Assembly: GCF_000716595.1 (NCBI RefSeq)
Contig: NZ_JNXC01000003.1
Location: 1-64,000 of the forward strand
Reading direction: 5' to 3'
Source: Saccharothrix sp. NRRL B-16314
GTDB taxonomy: Bacteria > Actinomycetota > Actinomycetes > Mycobacteriales > Pseudonocardiaceae
DNA length: 64,000 bases
Shown piece by piece: positions 7,123-16,115 of the stretch. A program made the translations under genes and the position numbers. Numbering within the stretch: position 1 is the stretch's first letter; each line of letters begins with the position of its first letter. Below the pieces are notes generated by a model. The model worked only from the letters and a program-made list of their open reading frames with translations, searched no databases and was not told the DNA's origin.

Positions 7123-8310
7123 GTGTCCGGTTCCGTCATCGTCGCCGGGGCGCGAACCCCGATGGGGCGGCTGCTCGGATCGTTGAAGGACTTCTCCGGC
7201 GCCCAGCTCGGTGGCGTCGCGATCAAAGCGGCCCTCGAACGGGCCGGTGTCGCGCCCGAGCAGGTGCAGTACGTGATCATGGGTCAGGTGCTCACCGCGG
7301 GCGCCGGCCAGATCCCCGCGCGCCAGGCCGCGGTGAACGCCGGCATCCCGATGTCGGTGCCCGCGCTGACGATCAACAAGGTGTGCCTCTCCGGCATCGA
7401 CGCGATCGCGCTGGCCGACCAGCTCATCCGTGCGGGTGAATTCGACATCGTGGTGGCGGGTGGCCAGGAGTCGATGACCCAGGCGCCGCACCTGCTGCCG
7501 AAGTCGCGCGGCGGGTTCAAGTACGGCGACGTGTCGATGATCGACCACATGGCGCACGACGGCCTGTTCTGCGCGTTCGACCAGGTCGCGATGGGCTCCT
7601 CCACGGAGAAGTTCAACGCCCGCTACGGCCTGACCCGCGAGGAGCAGGACGAGTTCTCGGCCCGCTCGCACCAGCTGGCCGCGAAGGCCGCCGGGAACGG
7701 TGTGTTCGCCGAGGAGATCGCCCCCGTCTCGATCCCGCAGCGCAAGGGCGACCCGGTGCTGTTCGCGACCGACGAGGGCGTGCGCGGCGACACCACCGTG
7801 GAGACGCTGGCCAAGCTGCGCCCGGCGTTCGCCGCGGACGGCACCATCACCGCGGGCTCGGCGTCGCAGATCTCCGACGGCGCGGCGGCCGTGGTCGTGA
7901 TGAGCAAGGCCAAGGCCGAGGAGCTCGGCCTGACCTGGCTGGCCGAGATCGGCGCGCACGGCGTGGTGGCCGGTCCGGACGCGAGCCTGCACGAGCAGCC
8001 CGCGAACGCGATCAAGGCGGCGTGCGCCAAGGAGGGCATCGACCCGGCCGACCTGGACCTGGTCGAGATCAACGAGGCGTTCGCCGCGGTCGGCCTCGTC
8101 TCCACGCGGGAACTCGGCATCGCTGAGGACAAGGTCAACGTCAACGGCGGTGCGATCGCCCTGGGTCACCCGATCGGCATGTCGGGCGCCCGGATCGCGC
8201 TGCACCTCGCCCTGGAGCTGAAGCGCCGCGGCGGCGGTGTCGGGGCGGCTGCCCTGTGCGGTGGCGGTGGTCAGGGCGACGCCCTGATCGTCCGCGTGCC
8301 CAAGGCCTAG
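7123..8310 (+). CDS. acetyl-CoA C-acetyltransferase (thiolase)
   Basis: This 395-residue thiolase II condenses two acetyl-CoA to acetoacetyl-CoA, or cleaves beta-ketoacyl-CoA. The nucleophilic Cys88 is in INKVCLSG. The second active-site region [17 protein letters not shown] carries the catalytic His, and the C-terminal Cys is in [11 protein letters not shown]. It is close to FadA4/AtoB-type enzymes. GTG 7123 has GGAGG 5 bases upstream; the upstream GTG 7111 would overlap that site. MeaB follows after a 4-base gap, so the two are co-transcribed. Acetoacetyl-CoA from this enzyme would feed the ethylmalonyl-CoA pathway that uses ccr. Confidence 0.94.
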   Translation: MSGSVIVAGARTPMGRLLGSLKDFSGAQLGGVAIKAALERAGVAPEQVQYVIMGQVLTAGAGQIPARQAAVNAGIPMSVPALTINKVCLSGIDAIALADQLIRAGEFDIVVAGGQESMTQAPHLLPKSRGGFKYGDVSMIDHMAHDGLFCAFDQVAMGSSTEKFNARYGLTREEQDEFSARSHQLAAKAAGNGVFAEEIAPVSIPQRKGDPVLFATDEGVRGDTTVETLAKLRPAFAADGTITAGSASQISDGAAAVVVMSKAKAEELGLTWLAEIGAHGVVAGPDASLHEQPANAIKAACAKEGIDPADLDLVEINEAFAAVGLVSTRELGIAEDKVNVNGGAIALGHPIGMSGARIALHLALELKRRGGGVGAAALCGGGGQGDALIVRVPKA

Positions 8311-8314
8311 CGGT

Positions 8315-9280
8315 GTGGCCCGCACCGTTGACGTAGCAGCACTGGTCGACCGCGCGCGTGACGGACAACCGCGCGCGGTCGCCAGGCTGATCTCGCTGGT
8401 GGAGGACGCCAGCCCGCAGCTGCGCGAGGTGGCCGCGGCGCTGGCGCCGTTCTGCGGGAACGCCCAGGTCATCGGCTTGACCGGTGCTCCGGGCGTTGGC
8501 AAGTCGACGTCCACGTCGGCGCTGGTCGCCGCCTACCGCAGGCGTGGCCAACGCGTCGGCGTCCTGGCCGTCGACCCGTCGTCGCCGTTCTCCGGCGGCG
8601 CGCTGCTCGGCGACCGGGTGCGGATGGGCGAGCACGCCACCGACCCCGGCGTGTTCATCCGCTCCATGGCCACCCGCGGTCACCTGGGCGGGCTGTCCTG
8701 GGCCACGCCGCAGGCCCTGCGCGTGCTGGACGCGGCCGGGTGCGACGTGGTGCTGGTCGAGACGGTCGGGGTCGGGCAGTCCGAGGTCGAGGTGGTGTCG
8801 CTGGCCGACACGACGGTGGTGCTGCTCGCGCCGGGCATGGGTGACGGCATCCAGGCCGCGAAGGCGGGCATCCTGGAGATCGCGGACGTCTTCGCGGTGA
8901 ACAAGGCCGACCGCGACGGCGCCGACCAGACCGCGCGCGACCTCAAGCACATGATCTCCCTGGGCCGCCGGGACCGGGAGGGAGGCCTGTGGCGGCCTCC
9001 CGTGGTGAAGACGGTCGCCTCGCGCGCCGAGGGCCTGGACGACCTGGTGGACGCCGTCGACTCGCACCGCGCCTGGCTGGTGGAACGCGGTGAGCTGGAC
9101 CGGCGGCGGGCGACCAGGGCGGCGGGCGAGATCGAGGCGATCGCGCTGGCGGGGCTGCGTTCCCGGATCGGCGGCTTGCGCGGTGCGTCCGCGCTCGGAA
9201 CTCTCGCCAAGCGGGTCGTGGCGGGTGAGCTGGACCCCTACGCTGCGGCTGATCGACTGGTCGAAGGGGTGGGCGCGTGA
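8315..9280 (+). CDS. meaB: methylmalonyl-CoA mutase-associated GTPase MeaB
   Basis: This 321-residue P-loop GTPase of the MeaB/ArgK family loads and protects the B12 cofactor of methylmalonyl-CoA mutase. Walker A is GLTGAPGVGKST (about residue 54), then LAVDPSSPFSGGALLGDRVRM, the switch ETVGVGQSE, and the G4 motif VNKADRDGAD. GTG 8315 lies 4 bases after the thiolase stop; a GTG at 8313 is out of frame. No mutase subunit gene is in the window, so its client is encoded elsewhere. The context with the epimerase and thiolase supports the role. Confidence 0.94.
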   Translation: MARTVDVAALVDRARDGQPRAVARLISLVEDASPQLREVAAALAPFCGNAQVIGLTGAPGVGKSTSTSALVAAYRRRGQRVGVLAVDPSSPFSGGALLGDRVRMGEHATDPGVFIRSMATRGHLGGLSWATPQALRVLDAAGCDVVLVETVGVGQSEVEVVSLADTTVVLLAPGMGDGIQAAKAGILEIADVFAVNKADRDGADQTARDLKHMISLGRRDREGGLWRPPVVKTVASRAEGLDDLVDAVDSHRAWLVERGELDRRRATRAAGEIEAIALAGLRSRIGGLRGASALGTLAKRVVAGELDPYAAADRLVEGVGA

Positions 9281-9311
9281 TGCAGGGGGAACTGACGTCC
9301 GTGGTGCCGAC

Positions 9312-9821
9312 GTGAACGAGGTCGAGATCCCGTTCGGCAACCGCACCGAGCGGCGGGTCGCGCTCGCGGTGCAGCTGGGGCTGGCCGCGTTCGGCGGCCT
9401 GGTGATGATCCTGGCCTGGTCGGACGGCCACGTGGCGGCCCTGGTCATCGGGGCGCTGGTGGGGGTCGGCGGACTGGTCGGCGGTGGGATCTGGCGGCGC
9501 CGGGCCCGGCTGCGCCGCCTGGTCGTCGAGGCGCACGGTCTGCGCTGGGAGGAGAAGAACGGCTCCTGGGCGGTGCCGTGGTACGAGTTGCGCGGGGTGG
9601 GGCTGTCCCGGACGGGTGGCACCAAGCCGTCGCTGTGGCTGCACCTGGTGCCCCGGGAGGAGAACGGGTTCGCCGCCACCTACCGCAGCATCCCGAAGAA
9701 CACGTACGGCTACTGGATCCCGTTGGCGGACGAGACCGGCGGGCCGATGCTCGACCTGGCGTTGCAGCGGTTCGCGCCGCAGCTCTACCGGGGGTTCGTG
9801 CGGCACTTCACCGAGTTCTAG
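9312..9821 (+). CDS. small membrane protein of unknown function
   Basis: This 169-residue protein has two transmembrane helices near residues 16-34 and 40-57 (VALAVQLGLAAFGG, VAALVIGALVGVGGLVGG). An arginine-rich stop (WRRRARLRR) and a cytosolic domain of about 100 residues follow, with WEEKNGSWAVPWYELRGVGL, a PH-like pattern seen in many actinobacterial proteins of this size. GTG 9312 is the only start that avoids overlap with meaB, but it has a poor ribosome site. The end overlaps the convergent arylamine N-acetyltransferase by 4 bases. Not recognised beyond that. Confidence 0.7.
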   Translation: MNEVEIPFGNRTERRVALAVQLGLAAFGGLVMILAWSDGHVAALVIGALVGVGGLVGGGIWRRRARLRRLVVEAHGLRWEEKNGSWAVPWYELRGVGLSRTGGTKPSLWLHLVPREENGFAATYRSIPKNTYGYWIPLADETGGPMLDLALQRFAPQLYRGFVRHFTEF

Positions 9822-10663
9822 GCCGTCGCCCGCGCGAAGCGCGCCTCGTGCTGGGACACCGCCTTGCGCCACAACGGGTCGCGGTCCTCGGCGGGCAGGA
9901 CCAGGCCGTAGACGTCGGCCAGCGCGGCGAACCAGTCGTCCGGGCGGTCCAGCAGCGTCTTGGTCGTGGTCTCCGCGATCCGGGACAGGGTGAGGGCGCG
10001 CAGCACGTCCCACCCCTCGCCGTCCGTCCGCACCACGCCGAACGTGCGCACGAACCCCGACCGGGGTGACGTCGACAGGTGCACGTGCCGGTCGGTGAAG
10101 TGGGCCATGTCGGTGATCGGCTCGGGCGCGAAGTCCATGGCGGCGAAGCTGCCCCGCACGTCGTGCGCCAGCCGCCACCCGCCCGGCGCGACCACCGACG
10201 GCCGCAGGCCGAACGTGAACGGGCCCTGCCGGTACGTGCCCTCCCTCAAAGGCAGCGGCGAGTGCAGGCCGTCACCCAGACCGGCGTCCACCAACCAGGT
10301 GTCGTCGGAGTCCGGCAGGTCGTGGACGTTCAGCACGACGTGGTTGCGGGTGATGACCGGCTCGGCGTCGGGCGTCATCTGCATGCCGCCGGCGTGCCGC
10401 GTCACCCGGTACCCGAGGGCGCGCAGCAGCTCGGCCAGCGCACCGTTGAGGTGGAAGCAGTACCCGCCCAGGCCGGACAGCACCCGCGCCACCGAGTCGC
10501 GCGGGTCGATCGACGTCAGCCGGCCGAGCTGGATCTCCACCGTCTCGTACGGCACCCGCTCCACGTACGCCTGGTGCAACCGGGTCAACGCGGCCACCCC
10601 CGGCGGTTCGGCCTCGGTCAGGCCGAGGCGTCGGAGGAACGCGGGCACATCAGGCGACGCCAT
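9818..10663 (-). CDS. nat: arylamine N-acetyltransferase
   Basis: This 281-residue NAT transfers acetyl or longer acyl groups from CoA to arylamines and hydrazines. The Cys-His-Asp triad is intact: Cys69 in GGYCFHLNG, His108 in RNHVVLNV, Asp126 in WLVDAGLGD. These positions match the usual 70/110/127 region of the family. The RVPYETVEIQLG segment is also typical. ATG 10663 gives the standard N-terminus (FLRRLGL). It is cytosolic. It is divergent from the PPOX-fold gene; the gap holds a GGGACT half-site resembling DevR boxes. Confidence 0.94.
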   Translation of the reverse strand: MASPDVPAFLRRLGLTEAEPPGVAALTRLHQAYVERVPYETVEIQLGRLTSIDPRDSVARVLSGLGGYCFHLNGALAELLRALGYRVTRHAGGMQMTPDAEPVITRNHVVLNVHDLPDSDDTWLVDAGLGDGLHSPLPLREGTYRQGPFTFGLRPSVVAPGGWRLAHDVRGSFAAMDFAPEPITDMAHFTDRHVHLSTSPRSGFVRTFGVVRTDGEGWDVLRALTLSRIAETTTKTLLDRPDDWFAALADVYGLVLPAEDRDPLWRKAVSQHEARFARATA

Positions 10664-10701
10664 GGTGGAAATCCCCCATCCGGGTGGGAACCGAGGAAGC
10701 C

Positions 10702-10753
10702 GGGACTTCCGACTCTAGGCAAGGACGATCACAACGCCGAACGTTCTAGTCCG
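10702..10753. promoter_or_regulatory. possible DevR-type half-sites
   Basis: GGGACT at 10702-10707 (in CCGGGACTTCC) and AGTCCG at 10748-10753 lie upstream of the PPOX/DevS/DevR-like genes. DevR boxes are known to contain GGGACT and AGTCCC, but the two halves here are 40 bases apart and neither forms a full 20-base box. This is a weak call. Confidence 0.25.
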
Positions 10754-10776
10754 GCGACCGGGGGCGAAGGAGTGCG

Positions 10777-11178
10777 ATGTACGACTCCGCGGGACTTCAG
10801 GTCCTCTCCCGCGAGGAATGCCTGGAGCTGCTCGGCACAGCCGCCGTCGGCCGCCTGGTCTACACCGACAGGGCACTGCCGGTGGTGCACCCCGTCGTGT
10901 TCGTGCTCGACGGCGAGTGCGTCGTCCTCCGCGTGCCGGAGAGCAGCGCGACCCTCGTCGCCCGGGACACGATAGTGGCGTTCCAGATCGACGACGTGGC
11001 CCCCGACCTGTCCCGCGGCTGGTCCGTGATGGCGGTCGGCCACGTCTCCGAGGTCGTGGACGAGCCGCGGCTGGCCCGGCTGCGCGAGCTGCCCCTGGCC
11101 TCGCGCGGGTACGGCGGCCACGACCGCTACCTGGTGGTCGACCTCGAACTCCTGACGGGCCGTCGCATCCCCCGCTAG
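10777..11178 (+). CDS. pyridoxamine 5'-phosphate oxidase-fold (flavin-binding) protein
   Basis: This 133-residue split-barrel protein has the N-terminus LSREECLELLGTAAVGRLVYTD followed by LPVVHPVVFVLDG, the pattern of small FMN/F420/heme-binding PPOX-like proteins common in actinomycete DosR-type regulons. The start ATG has GGAG just upstream. It is followed 45 bases later by a DevS-like kinase and then a DevR-like regulator, which suggests a shared redox or hypoxia function. Whether it binds flavin, F420 or heme cannot be decided. The mid-region LSRGWSVMAVGHVSEV is typical of the family. Confidence 0.85.
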   Translation: MYDSAGLQVLSREECLELLGTAAVGRLVYTDRALPVVHPVVFVLDGECVVLRVPESSATLVARDTIVAFQIDDVAPDLSRGWSVMAVGHVSEVVDEPRLARLRELPLASRGYGGHDRYLVVDLELLTGRRIPR

Positions 11179-11222
11179 AAGGCGTTAACCTCGGAATCCT
11201 CCGAACCGGAGGGTGGTCTCGG

Positions 11223-12794
11223 GTGCCCGGATCCCCGGACGCGAACGCCGCGGTGCGGTTGGACGGCTTGGTGCGCGAACTCACCGACCGGACCGCCGAG
11301 GTGCTCGTCTCGCAGGAACGGCTGCACCGGCTGCTGGCCGCGGTCGTGTCCCTGGCCAGCGACCTGTCGCTGCCGGACGTCCTGCGCCGGATCGTGGAGT
11401 CGTCGTGCAGCCTGGTCGGCGCCCGGTACGGCGCGCTGGCCGTGGTCGGGCCGAACCGGCAGCTGCTGGAGTTCACCTACGGCGACGGCCACCACGCCGA
11501 CTCCGACGAGCCCGGTTCGGCGGCGTTCGACCCGTCCGCGCCCGGCTTCCTCGGCGTGCCGGTGCACGTCCGCGGCGAGGTGTTCGGCAACCTCTACCTG
11601 ACCGACAAGGAGGGCGGCGCGGACTTCAGCCGCGCCGACCACGAAATCGTGGTGGCGGTGGCCGCGGCGGCGGGCATCGCGATCGAGAACGCCCGGCTCT
11701 ACGAGCAGTCGCGGCAGCGCGAGGTGTGGCTGCGCGCGTCCAACGAGGTGACGAACGCGCTGCTCACGGGCACCCCCGACCGGGATGCGCTGCGCCTGGT
11801 GGCGGTGCGCGCCCGGCTGGCCGCGGACGGCGTGAACGCGCTGCTGGCGCTGCCCGACGTGCAGGGCGACCTGTCGGTCCGCGTGTTCGACGGCGAGGGG
11901 CGCGGGTTCGGCGTGGCGGACGAGGGCGGCCCCGCCCGCGAGGTGTTCGACAGCGGCCGGGCCGAGGTGCTCGACGGGCTGCCCGGCCACGACCGGATCG
12001 GGCCCGTGGTGTTCGTGCCGCTGGCCGCCGGTGAACGGGTGCTCGGCGTGCTGATGGTGGCGCGCGCCCGGGACAAGCGGGCGTTCGACGCCTCCGACGT
12101 GGCGCTGGTGGAGTCGTTCGCCCGGCAGGCCGCGCTGATCCTCGAGTTCACCCGGGCCACCGGCGCGGGACGGCGGCTGGCCGTGCTGGAGGACCGCGAC
12201 CGGATCGCCCGCGACCTGCACGACCTGGTCGTCCAGCGGCTGTTCGGGCTCGGCCTCGGGTTGCAGAGCATGAACGGGCTGGTGGAGCAGCCGGTGGTGG
12301 CGCAGCGGCTGGCGGACTTCGTGACCGAGGTCGACCAGACCATCCGGGAGATCCGGCGCACCATCTTCTCGTTGCAGGAACCGCCGGCCGGTGCGGCAGA
12401 CCTCCGCGCGCAGCTGATGAAGGTGGTGCAGGAATCGGCCAGGCTGCTCGGCTTCGAGCCGTCGCTGGCGATGGACGGGCCGATCGACTCGGTGGTGCCC
12501 GACCAGGTGCGGCCGGACCTGCTGGCGACGCTGCGCGAGGCGCTGGCCAACACCGCGCGGCACGCGTCGGCGAAGAAGGTCGAGGTGGAGGTCGTGGTGG
12601 ACCGCGCCGCGACGGAGTTGCGGCTGGTCGTGCGGGACGACGGCGAAGGCCTGCCGACCCGGCGCGGCAGGCACACCGGCGGCTTGGTCAACATGGCGGC
12701 GCGGGCGGCCAGGTGGGACGGTTCGTGCGAGGTCGAGTCGGCCGGGGGCCGTGGCGTGAGCGTGACGTGGTGCGTGCCGTTGGTGTCGGCGTAG
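11223..12794 (+). CDS. DevS/DosS-like GAF sensor histidine kinase
   Basis: This 523-residue cytosolic sensor kinase has two GAF domains (about 35-165 and 175-310). A HisKA_3 dimerisation domain follows with phospho-acceptor His333 in RIARDLHDLVVQ. The HATPase domain has the N-box LREALANTARHASAKK, DDGEGLP and GGLVNMAARA. The end of GAF1 (FLGVPVHVRGEVFGNLYLTDKEGG) is the DevS signature. The stretch between GARYGALAVVG and FLGVPV is about 30 residues shorter than I expect for DevS, and the FPPHHPPM element is missing, so heme binding by GAF1 is doubtful. GTG 11223 follows GGAGGG. The response regulator starts 13 bases after its stop. Confidence 0.9.
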   Translation: MPGSPDANAAVRLDGLVRELTDRTAEVLVSQERLHRLLAAVVSLASDLSLPDVLRRIVESSCSLVGARYGALAVVGPNRQLLEFTYGDGHHADSDEPGSAAFDPSAPGFLGVPVHVRGEVFGNLYLTDKEGGADFSRADHEIVVAVAAAAGIAIENARLYEQSRQREVWLRASNEVTNALLTGTPDRDALRLVAVRARLAADGVNALLALPDVQGDLSVRVFDGEGRGFGVADEGGPAREVFDSGRAEVLDGLPGHDRIGPVVFVPLAAGERVLGVLMVARARDKRAFDASDVALVESFARQAALILEFTRATGAGRRLAVLEDRDRIARDLHDLVVQRLFGLGLGLQSMNGLVEQPVVAQRLADFVTEVDQTIREIRRTIFSLQEPPAGAADLRAQLMKVVQESARLLGFEPSLAMDGPIDSVVPDQVRPDLLATLREALANTARHASAKKVEVEVVVDRAATELRLVVRDDGEGLPTRRGRHTGGLVNMAARAARWDGSCEVESAGGRGVSVTWCVPLVSA

Positions 12795-12807
12795 GGAAGT
12801 GGGAACC

Positions 12808-13455
12808 ATGTCCATCTCGGTGCTGTTAGTGGACGACCACGAGATCGTGCGCCGTGGTCTGCAACAGCTGTTGGCGGTGGAGCCGGACATCGAGGTCGTC
12901 GGTGAGGCGGAGAGCGCCGCCACGGCCGTGTCCGCCGCCGCGTTCCACCGGCCCGACGTGGCCGTGATCGACGTGCGGCTGCCCGACGGTGACGGCGTCA
13001 CCGTGTGCCGGGAGATCCGGTCGACGGTCCAGCCGCCGCCGGCGTGCCTGATGCTGACGTCGTACTCGGACGACGAGGCGTTGTTCGGCGCGATCATGGC
13101 GGGCGCGGCCGGTTACCTGCTCAAGCAGGTCTCCGGGAACGACCTGGTGTCCGCGATCCGCACGCTGGCGGCGGGCGGCTCGCTGCTGCACTCCGGCGTC
13201 ACCGCGACCGTGCTGCAACGGCTGCGCGGCGGCCCGGTCGAGGACCCGCGCTACGCGGCGTTGAGCCCGCAGGAGCGGCGGATCCTCGACCTGATCGCCG
13301 AGGGCCTGACCAACCGGCAGATCGCGAACCGGCTGTACCTGGCCGAGAAGACGGTCAAGAACTACGTCTCCTCGCTGCTGCACAAGCTCGGCTTCGACCG
13401 GCGGACCGAAGCCGGTGTCTACGCCGCCCGCAGGCGGCAGACCGGCGCGATCTAG
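12808..13455 (+). CDS. NarL/FixJ (DevR-like) response regulator
   Basis: This 215-residue regulator has a receiver domain: acidic pair VDDHE, phospho-acceptor Asp55 in VAVIDVRLPDGDG, the switch Thr/Ser in LMLTSYSDD, and Lys in YLLKQVSG. A LuxR-type DNA-binding domain follows (LSPQERRILDLIAEGLTNRQIANRLYL; EKTVKNYVSSLLHKLGF). The wording is close to DevR/DosR. ATG 12808 is preceded by AGGGAAG. It is the partner of the kinase just upstream and is convergent, 3 bases apart, with the secreted hydrolase gene. It probably controls the PPOX gene and distant targets. Confidence 0.92.
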   Translation: MSISVLLVDDHEIVRRGLQQLLAVEPDIEVVGEAESAATAVSAAAFHRPDVAVIDVRLPDGDGVTVCREIRSTVQPPPACLMLTSYSDDEALFGAIMAGAAGYLLKQVSGNDLVSAIRTLAAGGSLLHSGVTATVLQRLRGGPVEDPRYAALSPQERRILDLIAEGLTNRQIANRLYLAEKTVKNYVSSLLHKLGFDRRTEAGVYAARRRQTGAI

Positions 13456-13458
13456 CCG

Positions 13459-14976
13459 CTACAACGGCCAGCCCACGAGCGGGCGGGTGGCCGCGGCGGT
13501 GGGCGCGGTCGGGTCGGGCAGCGGCACGCCCGGACAGGTCAGGTCGGCCGTCGGCACCTTCCCATCCACGATGAACGACTCCACGACGTCGTCCACGCAC
13601 CCGTTGCCGAAGCCGTAGACGCCGTGGTCGCCCTCGTCGGTCACGGTCAGCAGCCGAGAACCCTCGAAGTTGCGGTGGGCGCGCTGAGCGCCCTCCAGCG
13701 GCGTCGCCGGGTCGCGCACCGACTGCACCATGAGGATCGGCGGCACGCCCTTGCCGGTGGGCGTCTTCAGGTCCAGCTTCGGCCGGTCCCAGAACGCGCA
13801 CGGGGCGAGCACCTGGTAGTAGCCGAACAGCGGGTACTGCCGGCCCAGCCGCTCGCCCTCGGCGGCCAGCGTGGCGCGGTTGTGGCGGAACTTCGTGTCG
13901 TTGCACGTGATGGCGTACAGCGTGGCGTTGGCAGCGTCCGGGTACTGGGCCAACGCCGCCGGAGCCCCGGCCAGGGCCTTCACGTCGGACGTCGCGACCT
14001 GGCTGAGCCACGCGAGCGCTTCCGCGGCCTCGGGGAAGGAGTACTTGCTGTACTGCGCCCGGAACAGCACCAGGTCCAGCCGGACGCCGTCGACCGTGGT
14101 CCCGCCGTCCAGCAGCAGCGGGTTCGCGGCCAGCTTCGCGCGGGTCGCCTCGTAGACCTGGCGTACCTGCTCACCGGTCGTGCCGAGGTGGTAGAGCCCG
14201 TCGTACTCGGCCACCCACGGCAGGAAGTCGGTGCGGAACCGGCGTTCGAAGCCGTAGCCGAAGTCGTCGAAGATGTCCTGGAACGTGGTGGTGAAGTCGG
14301 TGTTCGAGTCGAGCACGAACTTGTCCACCCGGTTCGGGAAGTAGGTGGCGTAGTACGCGCCCATCCAGCTGCCGCCCGAGTAGCCGATCCAGCTGACCTT
14401 CTCCCGGCCCAGCAGCTGCCGCAGCAGGTCGAGGTCGCGGACCGTCTGCTCGGTGTTGACCACCTTGCCGAACTCGCCGGAGCGGGTCCGGCACGCGGTG
14501 GCCTGGAGCTCGGCGGCGTCGTAGAGCAGCTTGGTGTTGGCCCGGCTGCGGTCGCGCGGGTCGGTGACGGACAGCCAGTCGAGCCCGCCGCACGTGATGT
14601 TCGTGCTCGCACCCGTCCCGCGCGGGTCGATGCCGATGATCTCCATGTTGTCGACCAGCTTGGCGCGACCGGCGAAGAGCAGCGGCAACGTCCGGCCCGG
14701 TCCGCCCGGACCGCCCGGGTTGGTCAACACGGAACCCTTCGCCTCGCCCCCGCGGGGCTTGAGCCGGCTCACCGCGATGGTGATCTCCCGGCCGTCGTCG
14801 GGCGTGCGCCAGTCGAACGGTGCCTGGAACGTCCCGCACTCCAGCCCTTCGATGTCGGCGCACGCCGACCACGTGATGGATCGGTCCGGCAGCGGCTCCG
14901 GCTCGGCCTGCGCCTGGGTCGGCAGCGCGGCGGCGAGCAGGGCGGCGGACACGGCGGCAACGAGTCTTCCTCGCAT
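13459..14976 (-). CDS. secreted alpha/beta hydrolase, tripeptidyl aminopeptidase type
   Basis: This 505-residue exported serine hydrolase resembles the Streptomyces SlpD/SlpE/Tap family, which trims tripeptides from secreted proteins. It has a Sec signal peptide (MRGRLVAAVSAALLAAALPTQ, then cut near AQA), the oxyanion region LTNPGGPGGPG, the nucleophile motif GYSGGSWMG, a distal Asp in SVRDPATPLE and His in GDHGVYGFG. The C-terminal TAP-like domain includes paired Cys residues likely to form disulfides outside the cell. ATG 14976 follows GGAGGG. Whether it is a peptidase or an esterase is inferred from the family. Confidence 0.9.
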   Translation of the reverse strand: MRGRLVAAVSAALLAAALPTQAQAEPEPLPDRSITWSACADIEGLECGTFQAPFDWRTPDDGREITIAVSRLKPRGGEAKGSVLTNPGGPGGPGRTLPLLFAGRAKLVDNMEIIGIDPRGTGASTNITCGGLDWLSVTDPRDRSRANTKLLYDAAELQATACRTRSGEFGKVVNTEQTVRDLDLLRQLLGREKVSWIGYSGGSWMGAYYATYFPNRVDKFVLDSNTDFTTTFQDIFDDFGYGFERRFRTDFLPWVAEYDGLYHLGTTGEQVRQVYEATRAKLAANPLLLDGGTTVDGVRLDLVLFRAQYSKYSFPEAAEALAWLSQVATSDVKALAGAPAALAQYPDAANATLYAITCNDTKFRHNRATLAAEGERLGRQYPLFGYYQVLAPCAFWDRPKLDLKTPTGKGVPPILMVQSVRDPATPLEGAQRAHRNFEGSRLLTVTDEGDHGVYGFGNGCVDDVVESFIVDGKVPTADLTCPGVPLPDPTAPTAAATRPLVGWPL

Positions 14977-15104
14977 GGTTTCCCCCTCCGTCGAGGGCTT
15001 CACCCCATCGCGCAAGTAGGCTGGAGCACAACCGCAGAAAGGCGCTGTTCGGCTCTACGAAAGACTTAAGCCGCTCGGGCTCGGAGGAAAGTAAGGTCGC
15101 GGGA

Positions 15105-16103
15105 GTGGGGATTTTCCGGAGGAAGCGGCCTGCCGCGGTTGCCCGCGATGTGGTGCGGGACCACACCTACGACGACGCGATCCTGGACATCGCGGCCGAG
15201 GAGATGGACGCGGGTCACCTGAGGGCGGCGACGACGGTGCTCGCCGAGTGCCGGGACGAGCCGGAGGTGCGGGCGCTGCGGGTCGAGGTGCTGGGCGAGC
15301 ACGCCATCGGCCACGCCGACGAGCTGCTGGAGCTGGCGAAGAAGAACACCGACCCGGACCTGTGGCTGCTGGCCGGCACGGCGTTCATCCGGGAGGCGTG
15401 GGCGATCCGCGGCTCGGGGCGGGCGGACAGCGTCGGCAAGGACCGGTTCAAGGTCTTCTTCGGCACTCTCCGCAAGGCCGTCGGCCCGCTGCACGAGGCC
15501 GCGAAGCTCCTGCCGAACGACGCGGTGCCGTGGGCGCAGTTGCAGACCGCCGGGCTCGGGTTGCAGGTGGACCGGGACCAGAAGGACGAGGTGTGGCGGG
15601 AGATCGTCGCCCGGTGCGCGTCGCTGTACCCGGCGCACTGGACCCGGTTGCAGATCCTGGCGGCCAAGTGGGGCGGTTCGGCCGAGGAGATGATGGCGTT
15701 CGCCCAGGGCAGCGTGGACGCCGCGCCGCCCGGCGACCCGGTGGTGGCGATGCTGCCGCTGGCGCACTTCGAGATCTTCCTGGAGGAGTTCGAGGACGCG
15801 GTGCAGGCGCGGTCGGCGTTGAAGATCGCGACGTTGAAGATGCGGTACTTCGGCCGGCACCGCGAGGAGATCGCCACCGCGGCGGACAAGTGGGACTCGA
15901 CCCCGACCAGGCCGCACCCGCGGGCACTGCAGGCGCACAACCTGTTCGCGGCGGCGTTCGCCCTGGCCGAGGACTCGCAGCGGGCGAAGCGCCACCTGCT
16001 CGGCATGCGCGACCACGTGCACGAGGTGCCCTGGGCGTACGTCGCCTACCTGGCGGACGACCTGGAGAAGGAGTACTCGGACCTGGCGAACAAGTACCTC
16101 TAG
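15105..16103 (+). CDS. conserved protein of unknown function, alpha-helical repeat type
   Basis: This 332-residue soluble protein starts GIFRRKRPAAVARDVVRDHTYDD. It is almost entirely alpha-helical, with helix pairs suggestive of TPR-like repeats (AGHLRAATTVLAEC, ADELLELAKKNTDPDLWLLAGTAFIREAWAIRG, FGTLRKAVGPLHEAAKLLPNDAVPWAQ). No catalytic motif and no signal peptide are visible. GTG 15105 is the chosen start and is preceded by GGAGGAAAG. The codon use is like its neighbours. I do not recognise a family name. It may be a scaffold or a polymorphic-exoenzyme partner, but nothing shows it. Confidence 0.7.
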   Translation: MGIFRRKRPAAVARDVVRDHTYDDAILDIAAEEMDAGHLRAATTVLAECRDEPEVRALRVEVLGEHAIGHADELLELAKKNTDPDLWLLAGTAFIREAWAIRGSGRADSVGKDRFKVFFGTLRKAVGPLHEAAKLLPNDAVPWAQLQTAGLGLQVDRDQKDEVWREIVARCASLYPAHWTRLQILAAKWGGSAEEMMAFAQGSVDAAPPGDPVVAMLPLAHFEIFLEEFEDAVQARSALKIATLKMRYFGRHREEIATAADKWDSTPTRPHPRALQAHNLFAAAFALAEDSQRAKRHLLGMRDHVHEVPWAYVAYLADDLEKEYSDLANKYL

Positions 16104-16115
16104 GGCGGGGGCCGG

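Noticed and set aside
6412..8514. Very long minus-strand frame opposite mce/thiolase
   Set aside because: It is the antisense of clearly conserved genes and reads as His/Arg/Gln-rich shadow protein.
10702..10753. A full DevR box
   Set aside because: Only separated half-sites are present; kept as a weak feature only.
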